This document shows positions 43,844 through 51,937 of a DNA stretch of 55,425 bases, piece after piece (position 1 is the first letter of the stretch; the number at the start of each line of letters is the position of its first letter). The notes beneath the pieces were generated by a model, which was given only the letters and a program-made list of their open reading frames with translations, did not search any database and was not told the DNA's origin. The stretch comes from an uncultured Alphaproteobacteria bacterium (GTDB lineage Bacteria; Pseudomonadota; Alphaproteobacteria; HIMB59; GCA-002718135). Where the stretch lies: positions 1-55,425 of the forward strand of contig CACMET010000008.1 in NCBI GenBank assembly GCA_902612825.1. Reading direction: 5' to 3'. A program made the position numbers and the translations under genes.

Positions 43844-44713
43844 TTACAAATTTTTAAAAGCAATAGTAGTATTTCTCAATAAGCAGGCAATAGTCATTGG
43901 GCCTACACCACCAGGAACTGGTGTAATTGCACTTGCAATATTTTTTACTTCATTAAATAGAACATCTCCAACTAATTTTGATTTTTCTTCATTTACATTA
44001 ATTCTATTTATACCTACATCTATGACAATTGCTCCTTCTTTAACCCAATCTTTATTAACAAACTCAGGCTTACCAATAGCAGCAACTAAAATATCAGCAT
44101 TTTTACAAATACTTTCGATATTTACTGTTTTTGAATGTACAGTTGTAACAGTACAAGATTCCTTTAACAATAATTGCGCCATAGGTTTTCCAACTATATT
44201 AGATCTTCCAATTACGACTGCATTTTTGCCAGCTAATTTAATATTAAGCTCTTTAAGAAGTAAAAGACAACCATAAGGAGTACAGGGTATCATCAGATTT
44301 TCATCATTTGTTTGACTTATTGATAACTTGCCTACATTAACAGGATGAAACCCGTCTGCATCTTTACCAGGCACTATACTATTTAAGATTACTTCTTCAT
44401 TTATAGTTTCGGGCAAAGGTAGTTGGACAAGAATACCATTAACATCATTATTATTGTTTAATTGATTAATTAAATTGATTAAATCGCTTTGATTTATAGA
44501 TTCATCTAAGTGATGATCAATTACATCAATCCCAACTTCTTTAGCAGCTTTTGTTTTAGCTTTTACATATACACTACTTGCAGCAACATTTCCTACTTGT
44601 ATAACTGCAAGCCCGGGCACACGATTAGATTTAATTTTTATTTCTTCAATTTCAATTTTTAATTTATCTTTTAAGTTTTGTGCTATTTTTTTTCCATCTA
44701 ATATATGAGGCAT
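43844..44713 (-). CDS. folD: Bifunctional methylene-THF dehydrogenase/cyclohydrolase FolD
   Basis: 289 residues. 'AASSVYVKAKTKAAKEVGI' carries the catalytic YxxxK lysine, 'GILVQLPLPETI' and 'VPGKDADGFHPVNVGKL' the substrate region, 'VVIGRSNIVGKPMAQLLL' the NADP site, and 'PVPGGVGPMTIACLL' the C-terminal signature. It interconverts methylene-, methenyl- and formyl-THF and so feeds 10-formyl-THF to PurH. It is transcribed leftward with YggT upstream (2 bp gap) and gmd downstream. Confidence 0.95.
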   Translation of the reverse strand: MPHILDGKKIAQNLKDKLKIEIEEIKIKSNRVPGLAVIQVGNVAASSVYVKAKTKAAKEVGIDVIDHHLDESINQSDLINLINQLNNNNDVNGILVQLPLPETINEEVILNSIVPGKDADGFHPVNVGKLSISQTNDENLMIPCTPYGCLLLLKELNIKLAGKNAVVIGRSNIVGKPMAQLLLKESCTVTTVHSKTVNIESICKNADILVAAIGKPEFVNKDWVKEGAIVIDVGINRINVNEEKSKLVGDVLFNEVKNIASAITPVPGGVGPMTIACLLRNTTIAFKNL

Positions 44714-44715
44714 AA

Positions 44716-44997
44716 TTATCTAGGCCAATATTCAATTAATAAACTTTTTATAAACCACAAACCAAGATAAACGACTATTGGAGATAAATCTATTGCACCA
44801 AAAGTAGGCAAGTATCTTCTAACAAAATTTAAACTTGGCTCACATAATCGGTATAAAGCATCAAGAATACTATAAACAAATCGATTGCCAGTATTAATTA
44901 TATTAAAGTTTACTAACCAAGTCAGAATTATATAAATTATAAGAACAAACTGAAATAAGTTTATAATTTGAATAATTAAATACAAAAGTGAGTTCAT
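44716..44997 (-). CDS. YggT family membrane protein
   Basis: 93 residues with two hydrophobic helices flanking the conserved turn 'LDALYRLCEPSLNFVRRYLP' and 'IDLSPIVVYLGLWF', the YggT signature in which 'P.L..(I/V)R..LP..GG.D.SP' is diagnostic. Family members affect osmotic tolerance or cell-division-linked membrane processes in other bacteria; the exact function is unknown. It is the first gene of a leftward group with folD and gmd, and a strong terminator upstream (45046-45080) insulates it from the binding-protein gene. Confidence 0.85.
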   Translation of the reverse strand: MNSLLYLIIQIINLFQFVLIIYIILTWLVNFNIINTGNRFVYSILDALYRLCEPSLNFVRRYLPTFGAIDLSPIVVYLGLWFIKSLLIEYWPR

Positions 44998-45045
44998 TAT
45001 AAATTTTTATTTAATATCTATTATGCATTATGGCTGTAATTAATC

Positions 45046-45080
45046 AAAAAAAAAGCGGTCTTTAAGACCGCTTTTATTAA
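45046..45080 (-). terminator. Strong intrinsic terminator after the amino-acid-binding gene
   Basis: A long perfect dyad AAAAGCGGTC/GACCGCTTTT (45051-45060 and 45066-45075) with a 5-nt loop is followed on the minus strand by nine Ts. It ends the transcript of the binding-protein gene at 45094. On the plus strand the T-run is short. Confidence 0.85.
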
Positions 45081-45093
45081 AATAAAATTTGAT

Positions 45094-45927
45094 TTACATT
45101 GAGATATCTCTGCCAAACCACTCTTTAGTTATTTCAGCAGTAGTTCCATCTTTAGACATTTCTGCAATGGCAGCATTCCACATCTCTAAGATATCTGTAT
45201 CTTCTTTTCTAACTGCTCCACCAACACCATCACCGAAGACTCCACCAGAAAAAGTTGGACCAGTAAATGCAACGTCAACACCCCCATCGGATTCCATAAA
45301 ATCAATAATTGATCCTACATCAGCTAGAACAGCATCACATCTTCCAGCAGCTAAATCTAAATTGTGATCGTCAACTGCTTGATACAGTTTAACATCGACT
45401 GCACCAGACATGTGTTTTTCTAAGAAATTTTGGTGAATTGTTGAAGATTGAACACAGACAGTTTTACCATCCATAGCAGCAATTAATTGACCTATTGCAG
45501 CTTGTTCCTTTCCACCTGCATTATTAAGATTAACTTTAGCCATACCTGCAATATTTAAATTTGCTAAACCGCTATTTTTTAAAACAGCAAATCTTGCACC
45601 ATCAGTCATATATCCAGTAGTAAAATTAACTTTTTCTTTTCTTTCTTCGGTAATAGACATTCCAGCAATAATAATGTCATATTTACCTTGAAGAAGGGCA
45701 GGTATTATACCATCCCAATCTTGAGTTACCCATTCACATGTAACACCCATTCGTTCACAAGCTTCGTTACCAAAGTCTATTTCTGCACCTTCTAGTTCAC
45801 CTGCAGAGTTTAAATTATTCCATGGTGGATAAGCACCTTCTGTACCAATTCTTATTGTTTGCGAATTTGCAATTGATGCAACTCCAAAAATACCAATTGA
45901 TAATAAGTATATTATAAAGTTTTTCAC
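45094..45927 (-). CDS. Polar amino-acid ABC transporter substrate-binding protein
   Basis: 277 residues. A signal peptide 'MKNFIIYLLSIGIFGVASIANS' leads into the class-3 solute-binding fold: 'IRIGTEGAYPPWNNLNSAGEL', 'GAEIDFGNEACERMG', 'DWDGIIPALLQGKYDIIIAGM' and 'SITEERKEKVNFT'. This matches His/Arg/Lys/octopine-type binding proteins. It starts with GTG just after a strong AAGGAGGAAAC ribosome site. No permease or ATPase gene is nearby and a terminator follows directly, so it is a single-gene unit serving a transporter encoded elsewhere. Confidence 0.9.
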   Translation of the reverse strand: MKNFIIYLLSIGIFGVASIANSQTIRIGTEGAYPPWNNLNSAGELEGAEIDFGNEACERMGVTCEWVTQDWDGIIPALLQGKYDIIIAGMSITEERKEKVNFTTGYMTDGARFAVLKNSGLANLNIAGMAKVNLNNAGGKEQAAIGQLIAAMDGKTVCVQSSTIHQNFLEKHMSGAVDVKLYQAVDDHNLDLAAGRCDAVLADVGSIIDFMESDGGVDVAFTGPTFSGGVFGDGVGGAVRKEDTDILEMWNAAIAEMSKDGTTAEITKEWFGRDISM

Positions 45928-46003
45928 GTTTCCTCCTTGAAGAAGTATTTCTAAATTATTGGGAAACCATATAAGCTAAATAAAAAAAAACAAAATAAAT
46001 TGT

Positions 46004-46390
46004 TCAAGCCTTTTTTGTTTTGGTCTTAATTAATACAAAAAATAAGCCAATTATTAGTAATATAAAAGGAAAACTCCAAAGAAAAATATTATTATAATTC
46101 ATAAGCGGTCTAAAAAGAATGTATTCACCATATCTTTCAACTAAAAATCTCTTGATATCTCTCTCACTTTTACCTTCCTGTAATTTCTGTTTAACTATTT
46201 TTTTAATATCATTTGAGAATTCAGCATCCGAGTCATAAATACTTTGGTTTTGACAAGTCATACATCTTAACTCTAAGGTTAATTTTTTTACTCTCTCATC
46301 AATATTTCCAGTTGCAAATGTTTTAAAAGTAAAAAACACAAAGCTTAAAATTGTTATATGAAAAACTCTAAAGAAGTGGTTCAATTTCAT
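46004..46390 (-). CDS. ccmH: Cytochrome c maturation protein CcmH
   Basis: 128 residues. An N-terminal signal/anchor helix precedes 'LTLELRCMTCQNQSIYDSDA' with the redox pair C43/C46 (LRCxxCQNQ), 'VKQKLQEGKSERDIKRFLV' and 'ERYGEYILFRPL', then a C-terminal membrane helix. It is the short (CcmH/CycL-type) heme-lyase subunit that reduces apocytochrome disulfides; CcmI-type TPR sequence is not fused. It closes the ccm operon, overlapping ccmG by 23 bp. Confidence 0.93.
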   Translation of the reverse strand: MKLNHFFRVFHITILSFVFFTFKTFATGNIDERVKKLTLELRCMTCQNQSIYDSDAEFSNDIKKIVKQKLQEGKSERDIKRFLVERYGEYILFRPLMNYNNIFLWSFPFILLIIGLFFVLIKTKTKKA

Positions 46391-46892
46391 TTTTTAAAAT
46401 ATCTATTGTTATTGGGCCCATAAATTTATAGATAATCTTACCTTCCTCATTAATTAAATATGTTTCTGGAAGACCAAAAACACCAAACTCTAATGCAATT
46501 AATCCATCAGAGTCTACACCAACAAAATCGTATGGATTTCCATCATCCTCCAAATATTTTTTTGCATCAGAATTTGTATCTTTGTGATTAAATCCCAATA
46601 AATATAGTTCAGGATATTTTTTACCTATTTCAAAAAAAAGTGGATGCTCTATTTTACAGGGACTACACCAAGAAGCAAAAAAATTAATTAAGGTCTTTCT
46701 ATTTATTATGTCTGTTGTTCTAATTATTTCCTTTTTATCGTACAAAGAAGTGCTTTCAAAACTAGGAACATTTTTATTTAAGAGTGCACTAGGAGGCTTA
46801 TTTGGATCTTTACCACTTAATAAATAAGTAAGTGAAAAAATACATATTATTAAAAGTATAATTAAAGGTGTTAAAATTATTATTCTATTCAT
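46368..46892 (-). CDS. ccmG: Periplasmic thioredoxin CcmG/DsbE
   Basis: 174 residues from the ATG at 46892, which overlaps the ccmF stop as ATGA; a longer frame upstream runs through ccmF sequence and is unlikely. A membrane anchor (about 4-26) precedes a thioredoxin fold with 'LINFFASWCSPCKIEHPLF' (C76/C79) and 'GVFGLPETYLINEEGKI', the CcmG signature including the cis-Pro region. It reduces CcmH or apocytochrome in the periplasm during System I heme attachment. Confidence 0.93.
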   Translation of the reverse strand: MNRIIILTPLIILLIICIFSLTYLLSGKDPNKPPSALLNKNVPSFESTSLYDKKEIIRTTDIINRKTLINFFASWCSPCKIEHPLFFEIGKKYPELYLLGFNHKDTNSDAKKYLEDDGNPYDFVGVDSDGLIALEFGVFGLPETYLINEEGKIIYKFMGPITIDILKNEIEPLL

Positions 46893-48751
46893 CTTCTTGT
46901 AACTGCTATTAAACCAGAATAAATCATTATTATCACTCCAAGCCATATAAAGCTAACAAATGGATTTATTAAAACTTTTACGAACCACTCATTATTTTTT
47001 TGATCACCAAGTATAAAATATATATCCTTATTCCACTGATGTAAAATACCAGCTTCAGATGTAATCATCTTTGACACTGGATAATAATTTTTTCCAGCCT
47101 CTATTTCTTTTGATTGATTCTTTTCAATATCAAACAAAAATCTTCCTCTTAAAGATTGAAAATTAATTTGATTAGTTGTTTCTATTTTTTCAAACAAAAC
47201 TGTTTTTCCATTTACATTAAACTTATCTCCCTCACTAAGGTTAAAATCTAGCTCATTTTGAAAAACACTAGAACAAGTGATACCAACTATAGCGATACCA
47301 ACACCAATATGCGCTACATGAGGATTAATTATTTTAAAAAACTTAATGTTAATTTTAATTTTATACGAAGAAAATATAGCAATCATTGAAGCCAATATTA
47401 TCCAAAAACCTAAAAGTAACCCAACAAAACCCCATGTATTAAAATCCAAAAAATATGATTGAATTAGAACTAAAACACTTAAGATAATAAAAGCTAAAAC
47501 ATATTTTTTTGAATTATTCATCTTATTTGTTTGCCAGGATAAAATTGGTGCAATACTCATTAATAAAAAACCAGGTATCATTATAGGAATTACTGTTGAA
47601 TTAAAATAAGGGCCTCCAACCGATATTCTCTTATTATACAAAACTTCAATTATAATTGGGTATATAGTTCCTAAAAGAATAGTTAAGGTTGCTATAATCA
47701 TTAAAATATTATTTATTACAAGTGCTGAAACCTTATTGATAAATAATAAATTTAAAGCATTTGATTTTTTTGGTTCTTTTAACAAGAAAACTAAAAAGCC
47801 AAATCCAGTTACAATAAAAAAAATTAGTAATATAAATATGCCTCTGGATGCATCTGCGGCAAATGAATGTACACTTGTTAATATTCCAGATCTTACCAAA
47901 AATGTTCCAAAAACACTTAATGAAAAGCAAAGAATTGATAAAAAAACTATCCATTTTTTAATAGCTTGTTCACCTCTTACCATCATGAGTGAATGAACTA
48001 ATGCAAGTCCAGCAATCCAAGGCATCAGTGAAATATTTTCGACGGGATCCCAAAACCACCAACCACCCCATCCTAATTCGTAATATGCCCAATATGAACC
48101 TAGAGCTATTCCACCGGTTAAAAAAGTCCAACTAATCAATGACCATTTTTTTGCAACATAAAGCCATTCATCATCTGTATTTTGAAATAAACCAGCGATT
48201 GCAATACTGAAAACTATGGAATAACCAACATATCCTCCATATAAAATAGGTGGGTGAACTGCCAAACCTGGATCTTGTAAAATTGGATTTAAACCCAAAC
48301 CTTCATTTACTAAAATTGAATTAACTAGAAATGGATTTGATGTAAAGACAATGAAGAGACCAAATAAAATATGAAGTAAAGATTGGATAATTAATGTTAA
48401 TCTTTGAAAGCTTTCGTCTATATTTTTTGTAAAAGAAAAAAAGAAACTAAAAATAGATAATATACTTAGCCACAAAAGCATCGAGCCTTCATGATTTCCC
48501 CAAGTACCTGAAATTTTATATATTAACGGTTTATTTGAGTGAGAGTTTTGAAAGACATTATAATTTGAAAAATCAGATACCACATAGGCATACATTAATG
48601 AAAAAAAAGATAACAAAGTTAATAATGACGCAGAGCGGATAAATAAATTAAATTTCTGTTTTTGAAATTTAAATATGTATCTCGATAAAAATAAGTAAAA
48701 ATTAATACCTATCGCAAAAACTAAGCTTAAAAAACCAACTAATGAGCTCAT
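46889..48751 (-). CDS. ccmF: Heme lyase subunit CcmF
   Basis: 620 residues with many membrane helices. The periplasmic WWD domain is 'GWGGWWFWDPVENISLMPWI', and 'VHPPILYGGYVGYS' and 'HSFAADASRGIFILLIF' contain conserved heme-ligand-type histidines. 'GTWGNHEGSMLLW' near the N-terminus is also family-typical. CcmF and CcmH attach heme to CxxCH apocytochromes. Lies between ccmE (4 bp overlap) and ccmG (ATGA overlap). Confidence 0.96.
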   Translation of the reverse strand: MSSLVGFLSLVFAIGINFYLFLSRYIFKFQKQKFNLFIRSASLLTLLSFFSLMYAYVVSDFSNYNVFQNSHSNKPLIYKISGTWGNHEGSMLLWLSILSIFSFFFSFTKNIDESFQRLTLIIQSLLHILFGLFIVFTSNPFLVNSILVNEGLGLNPILQDPGLAVHPPILYGGYVGYSIVFSIAIAGLFQNTDDEWLYVAKKWSLISWTFLTGGIALGSYWAYYELGWGGWWFWDPVENISLMPWIAGLALVHSLMMVRGEQAIKKWIVFLSILCFSLSVFGTFLVRSGILTSVHSFAADASRGIFILLIFFIVTGFGFLVFLLKEPKKSNALNLLFINKVSALVINNILMIIATLTILLGTIYPIIIEVLYNKRISVGGPYFNSTVIPIMIPGFLLMSIAPILSWQTNKMNNSKKYVLAFIILSVLVLIQSYFLDFNTWGFVGLLLGFWIILASMIAIFSSYKIKINIKFFKIINPHVAHIGVGIAIVGITCSSVFQNELDFNLSEGDKFNVNGKTVLFEKIETTNQINFQSLRGRFLFDIEKNQSKEIEAGKNYYPVSKMITSEAGILHQWNKDIYFILGDQKNNEWFVKVLINPFVSFIWLGVIIMIYSGLIAVTRR

Positions 48752-49188
48752 TTGTATTTTTTATTCCAATAACCTGTATCTTTCAGATCTTCTTTTATTG
48801 ATGCTGGCATATAATTTTCATCATGTTTTGCAAAAACATTGGTTGCATTAAAAATATTTTTATCAACAAAAGCACCCTCTATCACTGCACCTTGCCCTTC
48901 TCTAAATAAATCAGGCAGAATGCCTTTGAAAGTAACAAGTATAGATGCTTTTTCATCAGTAATTTTAAATTTAAATGAACTTGAGGAAATCTTATTAAAA
49001 CTATTATTTTCTACAAAACCGCCTATTCTTATTATTTTATTTATTATGATATCTGATTTATCAATTTCCGATGGTGTATAAAAATAAGATATATTTTCTC
49101 TTGTATTATATAGAATAAGTAAGACTGCACTTAGTATAATTACCAAAGTAAGCAATATAAATAGCAATCTTTGAAATCGTAGACTCAT
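48748..49188 (-). CDS. ccmE: Heme chaperone CcmE
   Basis: 146 residues. A membrane anchor (about 8-28) is followed by the OB-fold: 'IIRIGGFVE', 'FKFKITDEKASILVTFKGILPDL', 'REGQGAVIEG' and 'FAKHDENYMP', in which His122 is the covalent heme-binding residue and Tyr126 an axial ligand in relatives. It shuttles heme from CcmC to CcmF in the periplasm. Its start overlaps the ccmD stop by 3 bp, its end the ccmF start by 4 bp. Confidence 0.95.
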   Translation of the reverse strand: MSLRFQRLLFILLTLVIILSAVLLILYNTRENISYFYTPSEIDKSDIIINKIIRIGGFVENNSFNKISSSSFKFKITDEKASILVTFKGILPDLFREGQGAVIEGAFVDKNIFNATNVFAKHDENYMPASIKEDLKDTGYWNKKYK

Positions 49189-49289
49189 TTATTTTTTATT
49201 CTTCTAAGTTTTAAGTAACTAAAAAATAATAACAAAAAAATTAAAAGAAAGGCAAAGATATAGGATCCTAAGATATACCAAAAATACAT
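49185..49289 (-). CDS. ccmD: CcmD, small heme-export subunit
   Basis: A 34-residue frame (ATG at 49287-49289, TGA at 49185-49187) codes for 'MYFWYILGSYIFAFLLIFLL' plus a basic tail ending 'LKLRRIKNK'. A single membrane helix with a short Lys/Arg-rich cytoplasmic tail and an aromatic N-terminus is exactly CcmD. It releases holo-CcmE from CcmC. The TGA overlaps the ccmE ATG, and it sits in the canonical position between ccmC and ccmE. It is too short for most automatic calls. Confidence 0.88.
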   Translation of the reverse strand: MYFWYILGSYIFAFLLIFLLLFFSYLKLRRIKNK

Positions 49290-49350
49290 AGCTTCTAATA
49301 ACAAAAATACTTAGGAATGATACTTAATCCAATGGACTAAAAGTCACAAA

Positions 49351-50049
49351 TTAACTTAAATGAGATTTTCTTGAAATTATCTCTGTTTTTATTCTTAAAA
49401 TGGCTATTGCTACTCCAATCATTATAAATGCAAATGTCATAATAATTAAAGGCGTCATCATTGAAGGATCAATGCTGGGTGTAGATAATTTACTTATTGT
49501 TGCAGGTTGATGTAAGGTATTCCACCAATCCACAGAAAATTTAACTATCGGTAGATTTACTGAACCAACAAGAATAAATATAGCAACAACCTTTTCTCTA
49601 ACAATCCTATTTTCAAAAGATAAATTCATAAAAATAATAATTAGATAAATAATAAATAGTATTGCAACAGATGTTAAACGCGCATCCCATACCCACCAAG
49701 TACCCCACATTGGCTTTCCCCATAAAGATCCACTTACTATACATATTAAAGTAAAAACTGCTCCTATTGGAGCAACTGCAGTATTAAAAATAAAACCAAA
49801 AGGTATTCTAAAAGCAAGTGCCAAAATACTATAAATAGTCATTATTGCATAAGTAAGTAAAGCTAACCATGCACTTGGAACATGTACATACATTATTCTT
49901 ACTGTTGATCCTTGTTGATAATCATCTGGTGAAAAATAAAAGGAAAACAATAATCCTATTGCAAACAATATTATAGATAAGATCAGTAATGGTCTAAATA
50001 AATAATCAGCCATCTCATTAAATTTACTAGGATTAACCAAGAACTTCAT
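49351..50049 (-). CDS. ccmC: Heme exporter / holo-CcmE assembly protein CcmC
   Basis: 232 residues with six membrane helices. The WWD heme-presenting domain is 'GKPMWGTWWVWDARLTSV' (WGTWWVWD at 115-122); 'IMYVHVPSAW' (His56) and 'WWNTLHQPATIS' hold the axial histidines. It presents heme to CcmE. It is followed by ccmD and preceded by ccmB with a 1 bp gap. Confidence 0.95.
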   Translation of the reverse strand: MKFLVNPSKFNEMADYLFRPLLILSIILFAIGLLFSFYFSPDDYQQGSTVRIMYVHVPSAWLALLTYAIMTIYSILALAFRIPFGFIFNTAVAPIGAVFTLICIVSGSLWGKPMWGTWWVWDARLTSVAILFIIYLIIIFMNLSFENRIVREKVVAIFILVGSVNLPIVKFSVDWWNTLHQPATISKLSTPSIDPSMMTPLIIMTFAFIMIGVAIAILRIKTEIISRKSHLS

Positions 50050-50050
50050 A

Positions 50051-50722
50051 TTAATTATTTTCTAATGAAAGTTTAAGACACAACCCACTTGCCCAGGGAT
50101 TTATAGCAAAAACAATTAACAATATTCCAAATAATATATTTATAAGAGAATTAAAGCTTTCTTCCATATTAATTATACCTACTGAAAAAATTATTACTGG
50201 AACACTAAATATCATAACAATGACACTACCCAGCAGAAAGTTCCGCTGATTCATTAGATTCATTGACGATGAAATTGAACCTAAACATGACAGAATAAGT
50301 GATCCTATGCTAAAACTAGCAAATAAGTAAAAGAGTTTATCATTAGCAATATTTAGTAAGATGCATGCAATCGGTATTGATAATAGAAAAGGTACCTGCA
50401 CAAACAAAAAATGTGAAAAAGTTTTTAAAATAGCAATAAAACCAAAACTAAAACCATTTAAATGTATTATTAAAAGGTTTCCATTCTCATAGTCATCTTG
50501 ATAAAATTTCCTTAGGGATAATGTGGAGCTTAGTAATAATAGCGTCCATATCATACCTACTCCTATAAGAGAAATGACTTCCTTATCTGGACCAATAGAG
50601 AATATGAAAATTAGTATCGAAACGAAGAAAAAAATTATATTTGTTAAAATATCCTGAAAGCCACTTAGATTTAATTTGTACTCTCTATAATAAAAGAAAA
50701 TTATTTTATTTAAAAATTTCAT
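50051..50722 (-). CDS. ccmB: Heme exporter membrane subunit CcmB
   Basis: 223 residues with six hydrophobic helices and no catalytic motif. 'YYREYKLNLSGFQDILTNIIFF' at the N-terminus, 'GPDKEVISLIGVGMIWTLLLL' and 'FYQDDYENGNLLIIHL' match the CcmB family. It pairs with CcmA as the ABC transporter that drives release of heme-loaded CcmE. It lies 5 bp from ccmA and 1 bp from ccmC. Confidence 0.93.
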   Translation of the reverse strand: MKFLNKIIFFYYREYKLNLSGFQDILTNIIFFFVSILIFIFSIGPDKEVISLIGVGMIWTLLLLSSTLSLRKFYQDDYENGNLLIIHLNGFSFGFIAILKTFSHFLFVQVPFLLSIPIACILLNIANDKLFYLFASFSIGSLILSCLGSISSSMNLMNQRNFLLGSVIVMIFSVPVIIFSVGIINMEESFNSLINILFGILLIVFAINPWASGLCLKLSLENN

Positions 50723-50727
50723 TTTCT

Positions 50728-51333
50728 TTATAAGTTAATTTCTTCAGTTACATAAATCCCAGGATTGTGATGTGAACTAAAAATTACAGAGCCTTCCTTA
50801 GAACAATGATCTTCAAAAGTTTGTTTCATTAATTCCATTGAATCTTCATCTAAACTTGAAAGTGGTTCATCTAATATCCATAACTTCTTATTTTCTATTA
50901 TTAATCGTAAAAACTCTAATTTTTTTGTCTCTCCTAAAGATAATGTACTAACTTTTTGATTTAAATAGTCTTGTAACTTTAAAGTCTTTAATGCCTTTTC
51001 AATTTGAGAAACACTAATATTTGATAAAAATATTTTTTTCCAAATATTTATATTATCTTTCACTGTTAGTCTGTTTAAGCTTGTAGTTTTATCAGCAATA
51101 TATGTAATATTATTATAGAAATCATATAAATTTTTTTTTATTAATTTTCCTTTCCAATATATTGATCCGGCTGATGGCTCTATTATGTTTAATATTGTTT
51201 TTAGTAAGGTAGTTTTGCCAGAGCCATTTTTCCCTTTTAAAATCGAAATGCAACCCGATGCGAGAGAGAGATTAATATTTTCGAATATTTTTTTATCTAG
51301 TCTTTCAACGGATAGATCCTTGACAATTATCAT
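50728..51333 (-). CDS. ccmA: Heme exporter ATPase CcmA
   Basis: 201 residues of an ABC ATPase. Walker A is 'LKGKNGSGKTTLLKT' (about 32-46), the signature loop is 'LSLGETKKLEFLRLI' and Walker B is 'LWILDEPLSSLDED', with the switch His in 'IFSSHHNPGI'. It starts the leftward ccmABCDEFGH operon, which is complete apart from a separate ccmI. The operon promoter should lie in 51334-51370, between it and the terminator of the upstream small gene. Confidence 0.94.
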   Translation of the reverse strand: MIIVKDLSVERLDKKIFENINLSLASGCISILKGKNGSGKTTLLKTILNIIEPSAGSIYWKGKLIKKNLYDFYNNITYIADKTTSLNRLTVKDNINIWKKIFLSNISVSQIEKALKTLKLQDYLNQKVSTLSLGETKKLEFLRLIIENKKLWILDEPLSSLDEDSMELMKQTFEDHCSKEGSVIFSSHHNPGIYVTEEINL

Positions 51334-51368
51334 TATTAAGATCTAATTACTTTTTGATATAAAACAAT

Positions 51369-51397
51369 AAAAAAAACGGGGCAGAACCCCGTTTTTA
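51369..51397 (-). terminator. Intrinsic terminator downstream of the lysine-repeat gene
   Basis: ACGGGG/CCCCGT (51376-51381 and 51387-51392, 5-nt loop) is followed on the minus strand by a run of Ts (51369-51375). On the plus strand it also ends in TTTTT, so it may work both ways. Confidence 0.8.
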
Positions 51398-51419
51398 TCT
51401 TTTTGAAAAAGATAAGAAA

Positions 51420-51446
51420 AAGAAAACTTTAGATTAAAGTTTTCTT
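51420..51446 (-). terminator. Second hairpin after the lysine-repeat gene
   Basis: A 12-bp perfect dyad (51420-51431 with 51435-51446, 3-nt loop GAT) lies just 18 bp after the lysine-repeat stop codon. Minus-strand sequence after it is T-rich. Together with the GC-rich hairpin at 51369 it forms a tandem terminator, or this one may stabilise the mRNA 3' end. Confidence 0.5.
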
Positions 51447-51463
51447 GAAAAATTAAGATATTA

Positions 51464-51640
51464 CTATCTTCTTTTCTTCTTCTTCTTAGCAGCTTTTTTC
51501 TTTTTCTTTTTAGGAGCTGCTTTTTTCTTTTTCTTAGGAGCAGCTTTTTTCTTTTTCTTTTTAGGAGCTGCTTTTTTCTTTTTCTTTGGAGCTGCTTTTT
51601 TCTTTTTCTTTGGAGCAGCTTTCTTTTTCTTCTTAGCCAT
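51464..51640 (-). CDS. Lysine-rich histone-H1-like repeat protein
   Basis: 58 residues from ATG at 51640, chosen because AGGAG lies 7 nt upstream; an in-frame frame to 51730 would add 30 residues unlike the rest. The product is 'MAKKKKKAAP' followed by the unit KKKKK(K)AAP repeated about six times and ending 'KKKKKRR', an extreme Lys/Ala/Pro composition like the C-terminal tail of histone H1 and bacterial H1-like DNA-binding proteins. It should bind DNA or RNA by charge. It has its own leader hairpin and tandem terminator, indicating independent and probably high expression. Confidence 0.8.
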   Translation of the reverse strand: MAKKKKKAAPKKKKKAAPKKKKKAAPKKKKKKAAPKKKKKAAPKKKKKKAAKKKKKRR

Positions 51641-51659
51641 AAAATACTCCTTGTATTTT

Positions 51660-51703
51660 GTTACCCCGGAGGAACCTCCCTCCATTATCACCCAAGTGAT
51701 AAT
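51660..51703 (-). promoter_or_regulatory. Structured 5' leader of the lysine-repeat gene
   Basis: A perfect 8-bp stem ATTATCAC/GTGATAAT with a 4-nt loop (51684-51703) is followed toward the gene by GGAGGGAGGTTCCTCCGGGG, in which GGAGG and CCTCC could pair and which is strikingly GC-rich for this genome. The ribosome site for the gene is a separate AGGAG further on. The paired purine and pyrimidine tracts could alternate in structure. No known riboswitch class is recognised. Confidence 0.45.
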
Positions 51704-51743
51704 TATAAAAGGCTGGTTATTTATTCCCAAAACTTACGGTTAA

Positions 51744-51749
51744 AGTCAA
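51744..51749 (-). promoter_or_regulatory. Possible -35 box for the lysine-repeat gene
   Basis: TTGACT on the minus strand matches the sigma-70 -35 hexamer at five of six bases and lies upstream of the leader hairpin. A clear -10 box is not seen at the usual spacing (only AT-rich sequence around 51721-51727), so the call is weak. Confidence 0.3.
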
Positions 51750-51937
51750 CAATATACCAATATTTAAAATTTAAATTTGAGATAGAAATTATTAAATTAA
51801 AAAAATAATTACAAATTAAAAATTTATTTTGTGTTTTTTATATTTTTTGGCAGATTTCTGATAATAAATTAACATTTTGCTATACAAAAAATTATCTTCA
51901 TACTATTTATTTAATATAATAATTATTCAAATTTAGT

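Noticed and set aside
46893..46946. Upstream extension of ccmG
   Set aside because: The extra 18 residues read through the end of ccmF and precede the membrane anchor; the ATGA start at 46892 is the normal coupled start.
51641..51730. N-terminal extension of the lysine-repeat protein
   Set aside because: The extension has a different composition and contains the leader hairpin; a good ribosome site lies just before the ATG at 51640.
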